A DNA stretch of 64,000 nucleotides from Candidatus Propionivibrio dominans (GTDB taxonomy: Bacteria; Pseudomonadota; Gammaproteobacteria; Burkholderiales; Rhodocyclaceae), in assembly GCA_016709335.1 (NCBI GenBank), contig JADJNC010000004.1, positions 248,001 through 312,000 of the forward strand. Reading direction: 5' to 3'. The position numbers and the translations under genes were made by a program. Below are positions 1-10,068 of the stretch, piece by piece (position 1 is the first letter of the stretch; the number at the start of each line of letters is the position of its first letter). Below the pieces are notes generated by a model. That model did not search any database, had not been told where the DNA came from, and saw only the letters and a list, made by a program, of their open reading frames with translations.

Positions 1-263
1 ACTGACTGCAAGGGGGCCAGAAGCATGTCACGTTGGGTTTTAATAAGAAGCATATATATAAATCCTATAAAGACAATATCAAGGACAACTCTGGGGATAT
101 CTGTAATTTGTAATTAAATATCAAGTAGTTATAACATATTTCCGTACTGTAAAACTACTGTATCGGCTTGTGGATAATCTATAACAGTTTATCCACAAGC
201 CGATATCTCGGTACTTGTTCACTGATTACCCACAGCTTCCGGGCCAACTTATACATGCTTGCC
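1..263. other. oriC: Probable oriC / dnaA downstream origin region
   Basis: This AT-rich stretch lies downstream of dnaA, where dnaN would be expected just outside the window. It holds TTATCCACA DnaA boxes on opposite strands at 169-177 (reverse) and 189-197 (forward), plus a one-mismatch box, TTACCCACA, at 226-234. The first two sit inside a perfect 17-bp inverted repeat (161-177 / 189-205) with an 11-base spacer. Bases 40-150 are strongly AT-rich and could be the unwinding element. Boxes and palindrome are seen directly; the origin function is inferred from them and from the neighbouring dnaA. Confidence 0.65.
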
Positions 264-1666
264 CTAGCCTTTCAAAACCTGCAGCAGGACATGGACATCG
301 TGGTTCAATTCGTTGTCTCGGGTACGCAGTAATTCAATGGTGCGTACGGCATGCAGTACCGTTGTATGGTCGCGTCCACCAAAGGCCTCGCCAATTGAGG
401 GATAGCTTTGCGAGGTCAGATTCTTGGCCAGCCACATGGCGACCTGGCGGGGGCGAGCAATCTGACGCGTACGTTTCCTGGAAAACAGATCGGAAACCTT
501 GATTTTGAAGTAATCAGAAACAGTTTTCTGGATATTTTCCACACTGATCTGCCGGTTTACCGCACCAATCAGATCCTTGAGCGACTCTTTCGCCAGATCA
601 AGATCAATCTTTCGCCGATGGAAAGAAGCATAGGCCAGTACTTTTTTCAGTGCTCCCTCAAGTTCACGAACATTTGTCCGGAGATGCTTGGCGATATAAA
701 AAGCAACTTCATCATCGAGTTCAACACTTTCCACTTCAGCCTTCTTTTTCAGGATAGCAACGCGCATCTCGATTTCCGGCGGTTCGATCTGAACCGTAAG
801 TCCCCAGTCAAAGCGTGTAATCAGACGGTCTTCAAGACCTGATATATCTTTTGGGTAAGTATCACAAGTAATGACAATCTGCTTTTTTACCTCGATCAGG
901 GCATTGAAAACAAAGAAAAACTCTTCCTGAGTCCGGTTTTTTCCATTGAAAAACTGCACATCGTCGAGCAACAAAACATCCAGAGACCGGTAGTAGCGTT
1001 TGAAAGAATCAAACGACTTGGTCTGGTAGGCACGGACCACATCCGAGTAATAATCCTCGGCGTGTACATAACGAACAATCTTTTCAGGAGTCTGTTCGAG
1101 GATTTGATTGCCTATGGCGTGAATAAGGTGAGTCTTGCCAAGACCGGCGCAACCATAGATGAACAAGGGATTATAGGCGGCCCCGCCAGGATTGATGGCG
1201 ACCTGTACCGAGGCGGCCCGGGCAAGATCGTTGGCTTTTCCGACGATCAGGTTATCGAAAGTGAAGCCGGGGATAAGCCGGGTTTTTTCATAGAATGAGC
1301 GGGTTTTTCAAGCGGACGTTCAAGGACGGCCAGCGCACCGTTGTGCGCCCGATTCGGCCTGTCAGTCGGAGTTGCTTCATGTACAGCGTCTGACGACGCC
1401 CGATTGGCAGGTTCCGGCGTGCGCTCTCCGAGCAAGAGTGAAACGCTGACCGGTGCTGAGAAAAAAACACTGCCGAGTTCTTCGATACGCGTCAGGTAAC
1501 GTTCCTTGACCCACTTCAGTATAAAACCGTTGGGAGCAAGAAGTCGCAAGCCGTTTGCGAAATCATCTTCACCCTCAAGTCGAAGGGGGCGAATCCAGGT
1601 ATTGAATTGCTGAGGCGGAAGCTCTTGTTCGAACTGGCTCAGGCAGGAAATCCAGAAACTACTCAT
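264..1666 (-). CDS. dnaA: Chromosomal replication initiator DnaA (one frameshift)
   Basis: DnaA is the AAA+ ATPase that binds DnaA boxes and opens the origin. Reading from the ATG at 1664-1666 gives a typical N-terminal domain I (start [14 protein letters not shown]). The frame breaks near 1285-1295, where one base appears to be missing. After it the reading resumes with [11 protein letters not shown], Walker A (GCAGLGKTH), Walker B (LLLDDVQFF) and the C-terminal helix-turn-helix signature [16 protein letters not shown]. Restoring one base gives 467 aa, the normal family length, so the break is more likely a sequence error than a true pseudogene. Orientation is away from rpmH, as in other proteobacteria. 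Confidence 0.9.
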
Positions 1667-1884
1667 GTTTGGTAATTCGACACAATCCCGATTTTGAGAT
1701 GCAATGGCGTAGCCGGCGACTGTTTGCAATGCGCGCAAAACAATGGCAGTGGAAAAAGTAAGCAGGGTTGGTGTTCAAGTCAGCTTTTTTATGTGGATAG
1801 AAATGGTTTATGCTTGTGTTCCATGGCTTCTATCTGGATCTTGCGAACGGTAAGAGGACACGATTCTAACCTGTCGGATGGAAG

Positions 1885-1943
1885 TTATCCACAGCTTGAA
1901 AAAAAATTTAGACTTGACAAGAGCAAGCCGGACACTGTCTAAT
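1885..1943 (+). promoter_or_regulatory. rpmH promoter with upstream DnaA box
   Basis: A perfect DnaA box TTATCCACA at 1885-1893 is followed by a consensus -35 TTGACA at 1914-1919 and a -10-like TCTAAT at 1938-1943 (18-base spacing), ahead of rpmH. The box sits between the divergent dnaA and rpmH genes, so DnaA could regulate either. The motifs are seen; the regulation is inferred. Confidence 0.55.
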
Positions 1944-1980
1944 TGCGCGTTTACTTTGCAATGACATCAAGGGTTTAATA

Positions 1981-2115
1981 ATGAAACGCACTTATCAACC
2001 GTCGGTTATCCGTCGCAAACGTACGCACGGTTTCCTTGTTCGGATGGCTACCCGCGGTGGCCGTGCCGTGATTCGCGCCCGCCGCGCGAAAGGTCGTCAT
2101 CGTTTGGCCGTTTGA
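1981..2115 (+). CDS. rpmH: 50S ribosomal protein L34
   Basis: The 44-residue product, beginning [18 protein letters not shown] and ending GRHRLAV, is a textbook L34: a small, Arg/Lys-rich protein of the large ribosomal subunit. It is first in the conserved rpmH-rnpA-yidD-yidC-mnmE cluster. The rnpA start codon overlaps its stop codon. The gene is intact. Confidence 0.97.
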   Translation: MKRTYQPSVIRRKRTHGFLVRMATRGGRAVIRARRAKGRHRLAV

Positions 2116-2507
2116 ACGCAAGACAGCCTGCGGGAAAACGCCAGTTTTCGGCTACTGCGTTCCCCAATTCCTTTCGACTGACAAAAACGGATGAATTCTC
2201 ATCCGTTTTTGGTTTCAGGAAGGCGCTAAAGAGCACTCATTTCCTGTTACATTACCGCCTTCGGGCGGCAGAAGAAGTGGCAGGTGCCCGCCTGGGTCTG
2301 GTCGTCGCCAAGCGGCTTCTGCGCCGTTCGGTGGATCGCAACCTGATCCGGAGACTGGCTCGCGAACACTTCCGCATGATGCGCTGCCGGCTGCCCTCGC
2401 GTGACCTTATATTACGTCTGGCAGCCAGACCCGAACCACTTGACCGGCGAGCCGTGGCTGAAGAAATCCGGGGATTGCTGGGCAAAATGATCACACCCGA
2501 ACGATGA
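2112..2507 (+). CDS. rnpA: Ribonuclease P protein component
   Basis: RnpA is the protein subunit that helps the RNase P RNA trim the 5' leader of precursor tRNAs. The 131-aa frame starts at a TTG that overlaps the rpmH stop (TTGA), which suggests translational coupling; an internal start is also possible. The diagnostic RNR-like segment appears as [20 protein letters not shown], after the [13 protein letters not shown] segment. It is basic and of normal length. yidD follows 4 bases later. Confidence 0.93.
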   Translation: MNARQPAGKRQFSATAFPNSFRLTKTDEFSSVFGFRKALKSTHFLLHYRLRAAEEVAGARLGLVVAKRLLRRSVDRNLIRRLAREHFRMMRCRLPSRDLILRLAARPEPLDRRAVAEEIRGLLGKMITPER

Positions 2508-2511
2508 GCCG

Positions 2512-2721
2512 ATGAAATTGTTCCTGCTAGCATTGATCCGCATCTACAAATACGCGATCAGCCCCTTTCTTGGGCCTCGTTGCCGTTTTTTTCCCAGTTG
2601 CTCGGAATATACCGCCGCCGCAGTGGAGAAACACGGTGCGCTCAAGGGCGCACGGCTAGGTTTCAAACGCATATCCCGCTGCCACCCGTGGAATCCGGGT
2701 GGTTTTGACCCCGTTCCCTGA
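2512..2721 (+). CDS. yidD: Membrane protein insertion efficiency factor YidD
   Basis: A 69-aa protein with the family signature [18 protein letters not shown] and the C-terminal [15 protein letters not shown]. YidD is a small, inner-membrane-associated protein that assists YidC-dependent insertion. It lies between rnpA and yidC as usual. The part from 2578 onward is repeated at 4006-4145 as the start of a tandem duplication. Confidence 0.95.
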   Translation: MKLFLLALIRIYKYAISPFLGPRCRFFPSCSEYTAAAVEKHGALKGARLGFKRISRCHPWNPGGFDPVP

Positions 2722-2744
2722 AATCATAATTGTATAGGCCGTTA

Positions 2745-4005
2745 ATGGATAACCGACGCCTGATTCTTCTGCTTGTCTTCAGTTTCTCGCTGGTCATGCT
2801 CTGGGATGCATGGCAGAAGTATAACCAGCCCAAAGTCGCGGCACAGATAGCGGCGGTTACCACTAACGCAAATGGATCGTCTGTACCGGTACCATCGGCA
2901 ACCCCGACCACCCCGGCCAACAAGACCTCTGTGCAGCTCTTGCACCCGCCCCCAAGGCGGCCGCGGGCAAGTTGTCGGCATCAAGACGGATCTGTTCGTT
3001 TGCCGATGTCGCGCTGCTGGTGGAGATATCATCGGTCTTGATCTGAAAAATTACAAAGAGAGCAATGACAAAAGAAAGATTTTTCGCTCTTTGATACCAG
3101 GCACCAGTATGCCGCGCAAAGTGGCTTGATCGGGGAAGGTCTGCCCAATCACAAGACGAAGTTCACCGTTTCGGCTGGAAGCCGGGAGCTTGCACCCGAT
3201 GCGAAAACCATTCAGCTTCACAGGAGAAGCAGCCGCGCGAGTTCTACGTACGCAATCTGGAAGGTGGCGTCAATCCGGCAATAACCGCGGGTGTCATCGT
3301 GCCGACACCCCTAATCGCCCCGGGTGCCAAGGTCAGCCAATCCGTAGCGCTTTATGCCGGACCGCAAATCCAGTCGATGCTTGATCAGCTCGCCAAGCCA
3401 GTAGCTGATGGCGGAATCGGTGCCCAGGGTCTGCCGCTGGTTGTCGATTACGGCTGGCTGACCATTTTGCCGCCCCGATTTTCTGGTGCCTGGAACTTAT
3501 TCACAAGGTTGTCGGCAACTGGGGCTGGGCCATTGTCCTGCTGACCATTGGCATCAAGGCCCTGTTCTATCCCCTGTCAGCGGCCAGCTATAAATCAATG
3601 GCCAAGATGCGCACCATTACGCCGCGTTTGGTAGCGCTGAAAGCGCGTTGCGGTGACGACAAACAGAAGCTGAACCAGGAGATGATGAATCTCTACAAGA
3701 CCGAGAAGATCAATCCGCTGGGGGGTTGTTTGCCGATTCTGGTGCAGATCCCGGTCTTTATCGCGCTTTACTGGCGCGCGCTCGGTGCCGTCGAGATGCG
3801 CGATGCCCGTGGATCCTGTGGATCACCGACTTGTCTTCGCCAGACCCGTTCTACGTCCTGCCGGCCATCATGATGGCGACCATGCTGATTCAGACCAAGC
3901 TCAATCCGACGCCGCCTGATCCCATCCAGGCCAAGATCACGATGTTCATGCCCTTCATCTTCGGCGGCATGTTCTTCTCCTTCCGCAGCTGGTGCTCTAC
4001 TGGGT
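2745..4005 (+). pseudogene. yidC: yidC copy 1, broken (internal deletion, frameshifts, no 3' end)
   Basis: This copy begins like a normal YidC/Oxa1 insertase (MDNRRLILLLVFSFSLVML, one N-terminal membrane segment). The periplasmic domain then breaks through several small indels. Relative to copy 2 it lacks about 331 bases (the counterpart of roughly 4645-4975; join near 3217). The conserved C-terminal membrane core is readable in pieces ([37 protein letters not shown]). The sequence stops being yidC inside YWV near 4005 and jumps to mid-yidD, so the last ~30 codons are absent. It cannot encode a functional insertase as written. It is either half of a tandem duplication or an assembly artefact. 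Confidence 0.85.
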
Positions 4006-4145
4006 CGTTGCCGTTTTTTCCCAGTTGCTCCGGAATATACCGCCGCCGCAGTGGAGAAACACGGTGCGCTCAAGGGCGCACGGCTAGGTTTCAAACGCAT
4101 ATCCACTGCCACCCGTGGAATCCGGGTGGTTTTGACCCGTCCTGA
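4006..4145 (+). pseudogene. yidD 3' fragment, second copy
   Basis: These bases repeat the yidD sequence from 2578 to its stop, with small indels (cysteine-region and C-terminal [10 protein letters not shown] coding still recognisable), fused directly after truncated yidC copy 1. There is no start codon or ribosome binding site. The repeat period is 1428 bases, measured from the CGTTGCCG at 2578 and 4006. Confidence 0.85.
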
Positions 4146-4165
4146 AATCATCATTGAGGCCGTTA

Positions 4166-5861
4166 ATGGATAACCGACGCCTGATTCTTCTGCTTGTCTT
4201 CAGTTTCTCGCTGGTCATGCTCTGGGATGCATGGCAGAAGTATAACCAGCCCAAAGTCGCGGCACAGATAGCGGCGGTTACCACTAACGCAAATGGATCG
4301 TCTGTACCGGTACCATCGGCAACCCCGACCACCCCGGCCAACAAGACCTCTGTGCCAGCTCTTGCACCGGCACCCAAGGCGGCCGCGGGCGAAGTTGTCA
4401 GCATCAAGACGGATCTGTTCGTTGCCGATGTCGCGCTGCTTGGTGGAGATATCATCGGTCTTGATCTGAAAAATTACAAAGAGAGCAATGACAAAAAGAA
4501 AGATTTTTCGCTCTTTGATACCAGGCACCAGTATGCCGCGCAAAGTGGCTTGATCGGGGAAGGTCTGCCCAATCACAAGACGAAGTTTCACCGTTTCGGC
4601 TGGAAGCCGGGAGCTTGCACCCGATGCGAAAACCATTCAGCTTCGGCTTGAAGCGCCGGTTGTCGATGGTCTCAAGGTGGCCAAGGTCTATACCTTCACG
4701 CGTGGCAGTTACCTGATCGATGTGTCATATGAAATCGATAATACGGCCAGAGAAATCGCGGCGCAGCCTACTATCAACTGCGGCGTGATACGGTAGCGCC
4801 GGAAGGTGAAGCACGATGGTCCATACTTATACAGGACCGGCGGTTTATACCGAACAGGACAATTTCAGAAAATTGATTTCAAGGATATCGAAAAGGGCAA
4901 GGCCAAGTTCAATGACAAGGCTGATAACGGCTGGGTGGCCATGGTTCAGCACTACTTCGTGTCGGCATGGATTCCACAGGAGAAGCAGCCGCGCGAGTTC
5001 TACGTACGCAATCTGGAAGGTGGCGTCAATCCGGCAATAACCGCGGGTGTCATCGATGCCGACACCCTAATCGCCCCGGGTGGCAAGGTCAGCCAATCCG
5101 GTAGCGCTTTATGCCGGACCGCAAATCCAGTCGATGCTCGATCAGCTCGCCAAGCCCGGTGGCTGATGGTGGAATCGGTGCCCAGGGCCTGCCGCTGGTT
5201 GTCGATTACGGCTGGTTGACCATTGTTGCAGCGCCGATTTTCTGGTGCTTGGAAACCATCCACAAGTTAGTCGGCAACTGGGGCTGGTCCATCGTCCTGC
5301 TGACCATTGGCATCAAGGCCCTGTTCTATCCTAACTCAGCGGCCAGCTTATAAATCAATGGCCGAGATGCGCACCATTACGCCTCGTTTGGTAGCGCTGA
5401 GGGAACGTTACGGTGACGACAAACAGAAGCTGAACCAGGAGATGATGAATCTCTACAAGACCGAGAAGATCAATCCGCTGGGGGGGTGTTTGCCGATTCT
5501 GGTGCAGATCCCGGTCTTTATCGCGCTTTACTGGGCGCTGCTCGGTGCCGTCGAGATGCGCGATGCCCCGTGGATCCTGTGGATCACCGACTTGTCTTCG
5601 CCAGACCCGTTCTACGTCCTGCCGGCCATCATGATGGCGACCATGCTGATCCAGACCAAGCTCAATCCGACGCCGCCCGATCCCATCCAGGCCAAGATCA
5701 CGATGTTCATGCCCTTCATCTTCGGCGCCATGTTCTTCTTCTTCCCGTCCGGTCTGGTGCTCTACTGGGTGGTCAATAACACCCTCTCCATTGCCCAGCA
5801 ATGGCAGATTACCCGGATGGTCGAACGTGGCGGAAAAGCCGCCAACGACGCCAAGGGCTGA
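4166..5861 (+). pseudogene. yidC: yidC copy 2, nearly full length but frameshifted
   Basis: YidC inserts and folds inner-membrane proteins, alone or with SecYEG. This copy spans the whole family: N-terminal membrane anchor (MDNRRLILLL), large periplasmic beta domain, and the five-helix core ending [18 protein letters not shown]. The readable C-terminal frame runs without interruption from about 5307 to the stop at 5861. At least four small indels (about 4590-4620, 4760-4800, 5090-5160 and 5330-5350) interrupt the earlier part. Copy 1 has intact sequence at several of those points, so combining the copies would give a normal protein. YidC is essential, so sequencing or assembly error is the likeliest explanation. 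The mnmE start overlaps its end. Confidence 0.85.
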
Positions 5862-7204
5862 TTCGCGCCCGCATCCGGATACCATAGCCGCCATTGCCAC
5901 GGCTCCTGGCCGCGGCGGCATCGGCGTCATCCGCATCTCCGGCCAGGGCCTGCTGGCCTTTGCCCGGGCATTGAGTGCCAGGCAAGTTGTGGCCCGCCAG
6001 GCAATCCTGGCTGGGTTCCATGCGGCTGACGGCAGCCTCATCGACAGCGGCTTGCTGCTTTATTTCCCTGCCCCGCACTCGTTCACCGGTGAAGACGTCC
6101 TCGAGTTGCAGGGGCATGGCGGCACCGTCGTTATGCAAATGCTGCTGGCGCGTTGTCTGGACCTCGGCGCTCGACTGGCCGAACCGGGAGAATTCACCTG
6201 CCGCGCCTATCTCAACGGAAAGCTCGATCTGGCGCAGGCCGAAGCGGTTGCCGATCTGATCGATGCGTCTACCGCAAGCGCCGCACGCAGCGCCGTGCGT
6301 TCGCTGCAAGGCGAGTTTTCGATGGAAATTAATGCACTGCTCGAACAATTGACCGAACTGCGCGCGCTGGTCGAAGCCACACTTGATTTTCCTGAGGAAG
6401 AAGTCGATTTTCTTGAAGCGACCGATGCCTTCGCTCGTCTCGAACGCCTGCAACAAAGGCTTGCCGCGGTTTTTGACCGCGCCCGGCAGGGCCGGCTCCT
6501 GCAAGGCGGGCCTGCACGTTGTCCTCGCTGGTCTGCCCAACGTCGGTAAATCCAGCCTCCTGAACCGTCTGGCCGGTGACGATCTGGCCATTGTCACGCC
6601 GCTAGCCGGCACCACACGCGATGTTGTGCGCAGTACACTGCAGGTTGAAGGTATTCCCCTGCACATCATCGATACTGCCGGGCTGCGCGCCAGCGAAGAC
6701 GAAATCGAGAAAATCGGAATGGCTCGTACCTGGCGCGAGATCGAACGCGCCGACGTGGTGGTCTTGCTGGTTGATGCCCGTAGCGGCGTCGGCGATCCTG
6801 AACGCGCCATTCTTGCCCGGCTTCCGGCGCACCTGGCCCGCATCACCGTATTCAACAAGATCGATCTGACCGGACGCCCGCCCGAATTGCATGACGAGGC
6901 CGGTGGCGTGTCCGTGTCGCTTTCGGCCAAACACGGCGCAGGGGTTGATCTGTTGCGCCAGGCCTTGCTGCGGATTGCCGGATGGCATCCGGTCGAGGAT
7001 GTATTCATTGCCCGCGAACGGCACCTGCGCGCCCTGACGGATACCCGCGAGCACATCACCGCCGCCCAGGCTCGGCTCCCCCAGCTCGAACTCTTCGCCG
7101 AGGAACTGCGTCTGGCCCAGATCGCTCTCGGTTCAATCACCGGCAGGTTTTCCGCCGACGATCTGCTCGGTGAAATATTCGGCAGATTCTGTATTGGAAA
7201 ATAG
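5827..7204 (+). CDS. mnmE: tRNA modification GTPase MnmE (one frameshift)
   Basis: MnmE, with MnmG, installs the (carboxymethyl)aminomethyl group at wobble U34 of certain tRNAs. The N-terminal folate-binding domain ([22 protein letters not shown]) is followed by the G domain: G1 [12 protein letters not shown], a TTRD segment, G3 DTAGLR and G4 NKID. The C-terminal FCIGK carries the catalytic cysteine. One extra G near 6508 shifts the frame between [12 protein letters not shown] and [10 protein letters not shown]. Removing it gives about 458 aa, the usual length. The start is taken as the GTG overlapping the yidC end; upstream TTG is an alternative. Confidence 0.9.
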
Positions 7205-7207
7205 TCC

Positions 7208-7975
7208 GTGAGTATTGACTATTCCCTGTTGGCCGTCATTTCGTGTGCGGCCTTGTTTGCCGGTTTTATCGACTCGATGGTTGGCGGAGGCGGTCTGATC
7301 CAGATTCCCGCCTTATTCACCATGTTGCCGAAGGAGCTGCCGGCCACACTCTTTGGTACGAACAAGATCGCCAGTGTTTTTGGCACGGCCAATGCCGCCT
7401 GGCGGTATTCGCATCGGGTGAGCATGCCCTGGCGAACGACGCTTCCGGCGGCCTCGGCAGCGTTCGCATTTTCCTTTCTGGGAGCAATGGCGGTGGCCTG
7501 GCTGCCGCGCGACCTGCTGCGTCCACTGATTCTGGTCATGCTCGTTGCTTCTGCTGCCTATACCTTCTGGCGCAAGGATTTCGGTGCGCTGCACCGACCA
7601 CAACACGCCGGGCGCCATGAACTGGTCTACGCCCTGATTGTTGGTGGAGCGATCGGTTTCTACGATGGATTCTTCGGTCCCGGGACGGGGAGTTTCCTGA
7701 TCTTCCTGTTTATCCGCTTCTTCGGCTTTGATTTCCTGCATGCCTCGGCCGCATCAAAAGTAGTCAACGTGGCTACCAATCTGGCCGCCATCGGATTCTT
7801 CATTCCCAACGGTTTCTACCTGCCCCTGGTGGCGCTGGTCATGGCCATCTTCAATATATTCGGCTCGGTCATCGGCACCCGGCTCGCGCTCCGCCACGGC
7901 AGCGGATTTGTACGACAGGTCTTTCTGCTGGTCGTCAGCGCGCTGATCATCAAGTTCGCCTGGGATACCTTCTGA
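7208..7975 (+). CDS. TSUP (TauE/SafE) family permease
   Basis: A 255-aa polytopic membrane protein with the family's two glycine-rich repeats, FIDSMVGGGGLIQIPAL near residue 20 and GFYDGFFGPGTGSFLIF near 150, and about seven to eight hydrophobic segments. These proteins move small sulfur- or carbon-containing anions such as sulfite, sulfoacetate or taurine-related compounds; the substrate cannot be told here. It starts at a GTG four bases after the mnmE stop. It resembles E. coli YfcA in layout. Confidence 0.85.
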   Translation: MSIDYSLLAVISCAALFAGFIDSMVGGGGLIQIPALFTMLPKELPATLFGTNKIASVFGTANAAWRYSHRVSMPWRTTLPAASAAFAFSFLGAMAVAWLPRDLLRPLILVMLVASAAYTFWRKDFGALHRPQHAGRHELVYALIVGGAIGFYDGFFGPGTGSFLIFLFIRFFGFDFLHASAASKVVNVATNLAAIGFFIPNGFYLPLVALVMAIFNIFGSVIGTRLALRHGSGFVRQVFLLVVSALIIKFAWDTF

Positions 7976-8101
7976 TTCCGGCTTGCCGCCCGCTCGCTAC
8001 ATTACTCATGTTGATTCGGGAGACCTTTCTCAGAAGTTACTGGCTGGCGTGGCTTGCCTGCAGGAAGTCGAATCGGCAGCTCATGGATCCTGATCAGGAA
8101 T

Positions 8102-9304
8102 CTATTGTGGGGACGGGAGAACCGGCTTGATTCGTCCAATTGCCCAGCGTCCGAAACCAACGCCCGCCGCCAGTGTGACAAAGCCTGCCGCCCAGCCGGC
8201 CTGGCTGGCGCGTCCGAAGGTGTCGAGTGCCATGCCAAATACCACCGGACCGACAAAGCCGCCGGCAAAACCGATCGTGGAGTAAAACGCCAGCGCCGTT
8301 CCGCGCAGCTCCGGCACTGTTTCGGTGAGCAGGCCGGCGGTGAGCGCCGCCGAGTCGAGGTTCATGCTCGCCGCGTAGACGAGAAGCAAAGGTACCAGCA
8401 ACGAAGCGCCCTGCCCGCCCGCCAACGCGACCAGCACAGCCAGCCCGCCCGACAGCGGCATGACCGAAGTCAGCCAGCGACGGCGACCCCAGCGCAGTGC
8501 TCCTTCGTTACCGAGGATGCTGGCCGGAACGGCGAGAAAGGTGGCCAGCGCGGCGATCAGCCCGGGCATGGCCGTCCAGGCATCCGGGATAGTCGCATGC
8601 GTCCACGTCAGGTAGGCAACAAGCCAGCTACGAAAGCCGAAAAGCTCCCAGTTATGGCCGAAATAAGCACCGCAGAATGCGAGTATGCGCCGGTTTCCCA
8701 GCACACTGGTCCAGCGATCATGAGTAACGTGATTGACCGGTGCTGCTTCTCCTCCGGCAATCCCGAAGCCGACAAGCACAACCGCCACTGCGGCACAGAG
8801 TGCAGCGATGCCGGACAATATCGGCCACTCAACAAAAGGCTGCGTCAATTCAACCCAGAGGTAGGAAAGCCCGGCGCCGACACCGAAAGTCGCGGTATAA
8901 AAGGCCGTTCCGCGCGATTGTGCGCTGACTGGCAGGCGGTCGGTCAGTGCTTTCAGCCCGGGCATATAGGTTCCGGCCAGGCCCAGTCCGGCCAGCCACC
9001 ACCAGAACAGCGCCGCTTCAAAACTGCGTGCAAACAGGGCAAAGCCGGCCAGCGCCAGACCACTCAGAGCGGCGCATGCGAGATAGACCCGCCGCGCATC
9101 CAGGCGATCGGTAAGGCTGACGAGCAAGGGCACGGCAAGGATGTAGCCGATAAAAAAGATGCCACCCAACCAGCCCCCTTCAGTCGCCGACAATTCCCAG
9201 AGCACGGTAAACTGTGGAAGCAGTGAAGGAACCAGCGCAAAGCCAGCCATCGAGAGGGTTTCGGCACTACAGAAAATGACCACCAGCGCCAGCGAAGAAC
9301 GCAC
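8102..9304 (-). CDS. Major facilitator superfamily transporter
   Basis: About 400 aa with twelve predicted membrane segments. The GYILAVPLLVSLTDRLDARR loop after TM2 matches the MFS motif A position, and RGTAFYTATFGVGAGLSYLW is typical of TM5. The substrate is unknown. The open frame extends upstream to 9484 across the end of the yqjK-like gene. I place the start at the GTG at 9302-9304, just before the first membrane segment, but a GTG at 9353-9355 is possible. It may be the last gene of the leftward operon that starts at 10389. Confidence 0.75.
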   Translation of the reverse strand: MRSSLALVVIFCSAETLSMAGFALVPSLLPQFTVLWELSATEGGWLGGIFFIGYILAVPLLVSLTDRLDARRVYLACAALSGLALAGFALFARSFEAALFWWWLAGLGLAGTYMPGLKALTDRLPVSAQSRGTAFYTATFGVGAGLSYLWVELTQPFVEWPILSGIAALCAAVAVVLVGFGIAGGEAAPVNHVTHDRWTSVLGNRRILAFCGAYFGHNWELFGFRSWLVAYLTWTHATIPDAWTAMPGLIAALATFLAVPASILGNEGALRWGRRRWLTSVMPLSGGLAVLVALAGGQGASLLVPLLLVYAASMNLDSAALTAGLLTETVPELRGTALAFYSTIGFAGGFVGPVVFGMALDTFGRASQAGWAAGFVTLAAGVGFGRWAIGRIKPVLPSPQ

Positions 9305-9341
9305 CGGAGTCAGCGCGCTGACTTGAATTTTTCCCCGTCGC

Positions 9342-9662
9342 TCACGCTCCGGCACGTAGTCCCAACACGACCAATTTATTGCGTACGGTCCGCCAGGTTT
9401 GCCAGGCAAAGAAAGCGCGCTTGCTCCAGCGCCAGATGCGCCTGGGCCTGGCGATGAAAAATGCGGCAACCGCCAGCGCCGCAAGGCCGGGGTGCCGCTT
9501 TACCTGGTCAACCCCAATACACACGATGGCCAGCAGGCGATCTGCTGTATATAGCGAGGAGCGCAAGGGCTGCGCCTCCCGGCCCAGCGTTGCACGCTGG
9601 TTGGCGATGCGTTCGAGCAAGCGACCACGCCGAAGATGAAGGTCATTCAGCCGGTGATTCAT
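9342..9662 (-). CDS. YqjK-like small membrane protein
   Basis: A 106-aa product with an N-terminal basic helix (MNHRLNDLHLRRGRLLERIANQRA), one weak hydrophobic stretch (LAALAVAAFFIARP) and a basic tail. The sequence pattern and its place directly after elaB/yqjD- and yqjE-type genes match YqjK of the enterobacterial yqjDEK envelope operon. It overlaps yqjE by 20 bases. No molecular role is established for this family. Confidence 0.65.
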   Translation of the reverse strand: MNHRLNDLHLRRGRLLERIANQRATLGREAQPLRSSLYTADRLLAIVCIGVDQVKRHPGLAALAVAAFFIARPRRIWRWSKRAFFAWQTWRTVRNKLVVLGLRAGA

Positions 9663-10053
9663 GGCCCACTACCGCTTTCAACTGGCGCAGATCTTCCTTG
9701 AGCTCGGCAATGCTGGAGGCAAAGACTTTCTCCGGACGGTTTGTGAAGCGCTTGAACAGGGCGAAAAAAACGCCACCAAGAACAAGGAAGAAGCCGGCAC
9801 AGGCACAGAGCACGAGCAACCGGTTGTCCCAGAACAGGACAGTGAGACAGGCGACGGTGAGCAGCGTGCCGACACCGAAACAAAAAACCATGCCCTATGC
9901 CATGAGGAGCAGATTGACTGCACGCAGCTTCTCTTCCTCGATTTCGTTACCGAGAAGTTCAAGCCGAGTCTTTCCGCTCGCCAGCAGCGTAACAGCAATG
10001 TTTTTCAGGGCGGCGAACAGACGACTGTTCTCGCCGCCTTGGCTGTTGCTCAT
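9643..10053 (-). CDS. yqjE: YqjE / phage-holin-3-6 family membrane protein (internal TAG)
   Basis: The frame from ATG 10051-10053 encodes 136 aa: an amphipathic N-terminus (MSNSQGGENSRLFAALKNIA), two hydrophobic segments (MVFCFGVGTLLTVACLTVLFW and LVLCACAGFFLVLGGVFFALF) and a charged tail. The codon at 9895-9897 is TAG, between NLLLMA and GMVFCF, where relatives usually have Gln (CAG). A single C-to-T change explains it, so sequencing error or a recent null is likely. Despite the family name there is no prophage context. It is co-oriented with elaB upstream. Confidence 0.75.
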
Positions 10054-10068
10054 GGTGCAGACCGTCGC

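Noticed and set aside
5809..7140. 443-codon open frame on the minus strand
   Set aside because: Antisense to mnmE, whose GTPase motifs are unmistakable; the product is Ser/Arg-rich with no domain.
8054..9226. 390-codon open frame on the plus strand
   Set aside because: It is antisense to a clear MFS transporter and encodes low-quality Gln/Arg/Pro-rich sequence typical of GC-rich shadow frames.
9643..10053. Phage holin as evidence of a prophage
   Set aside because: The YqjE family shares the holin-3-6 name, but the context is a chromosomal yqjD-yqjE-yqjK operon with no phage genes.
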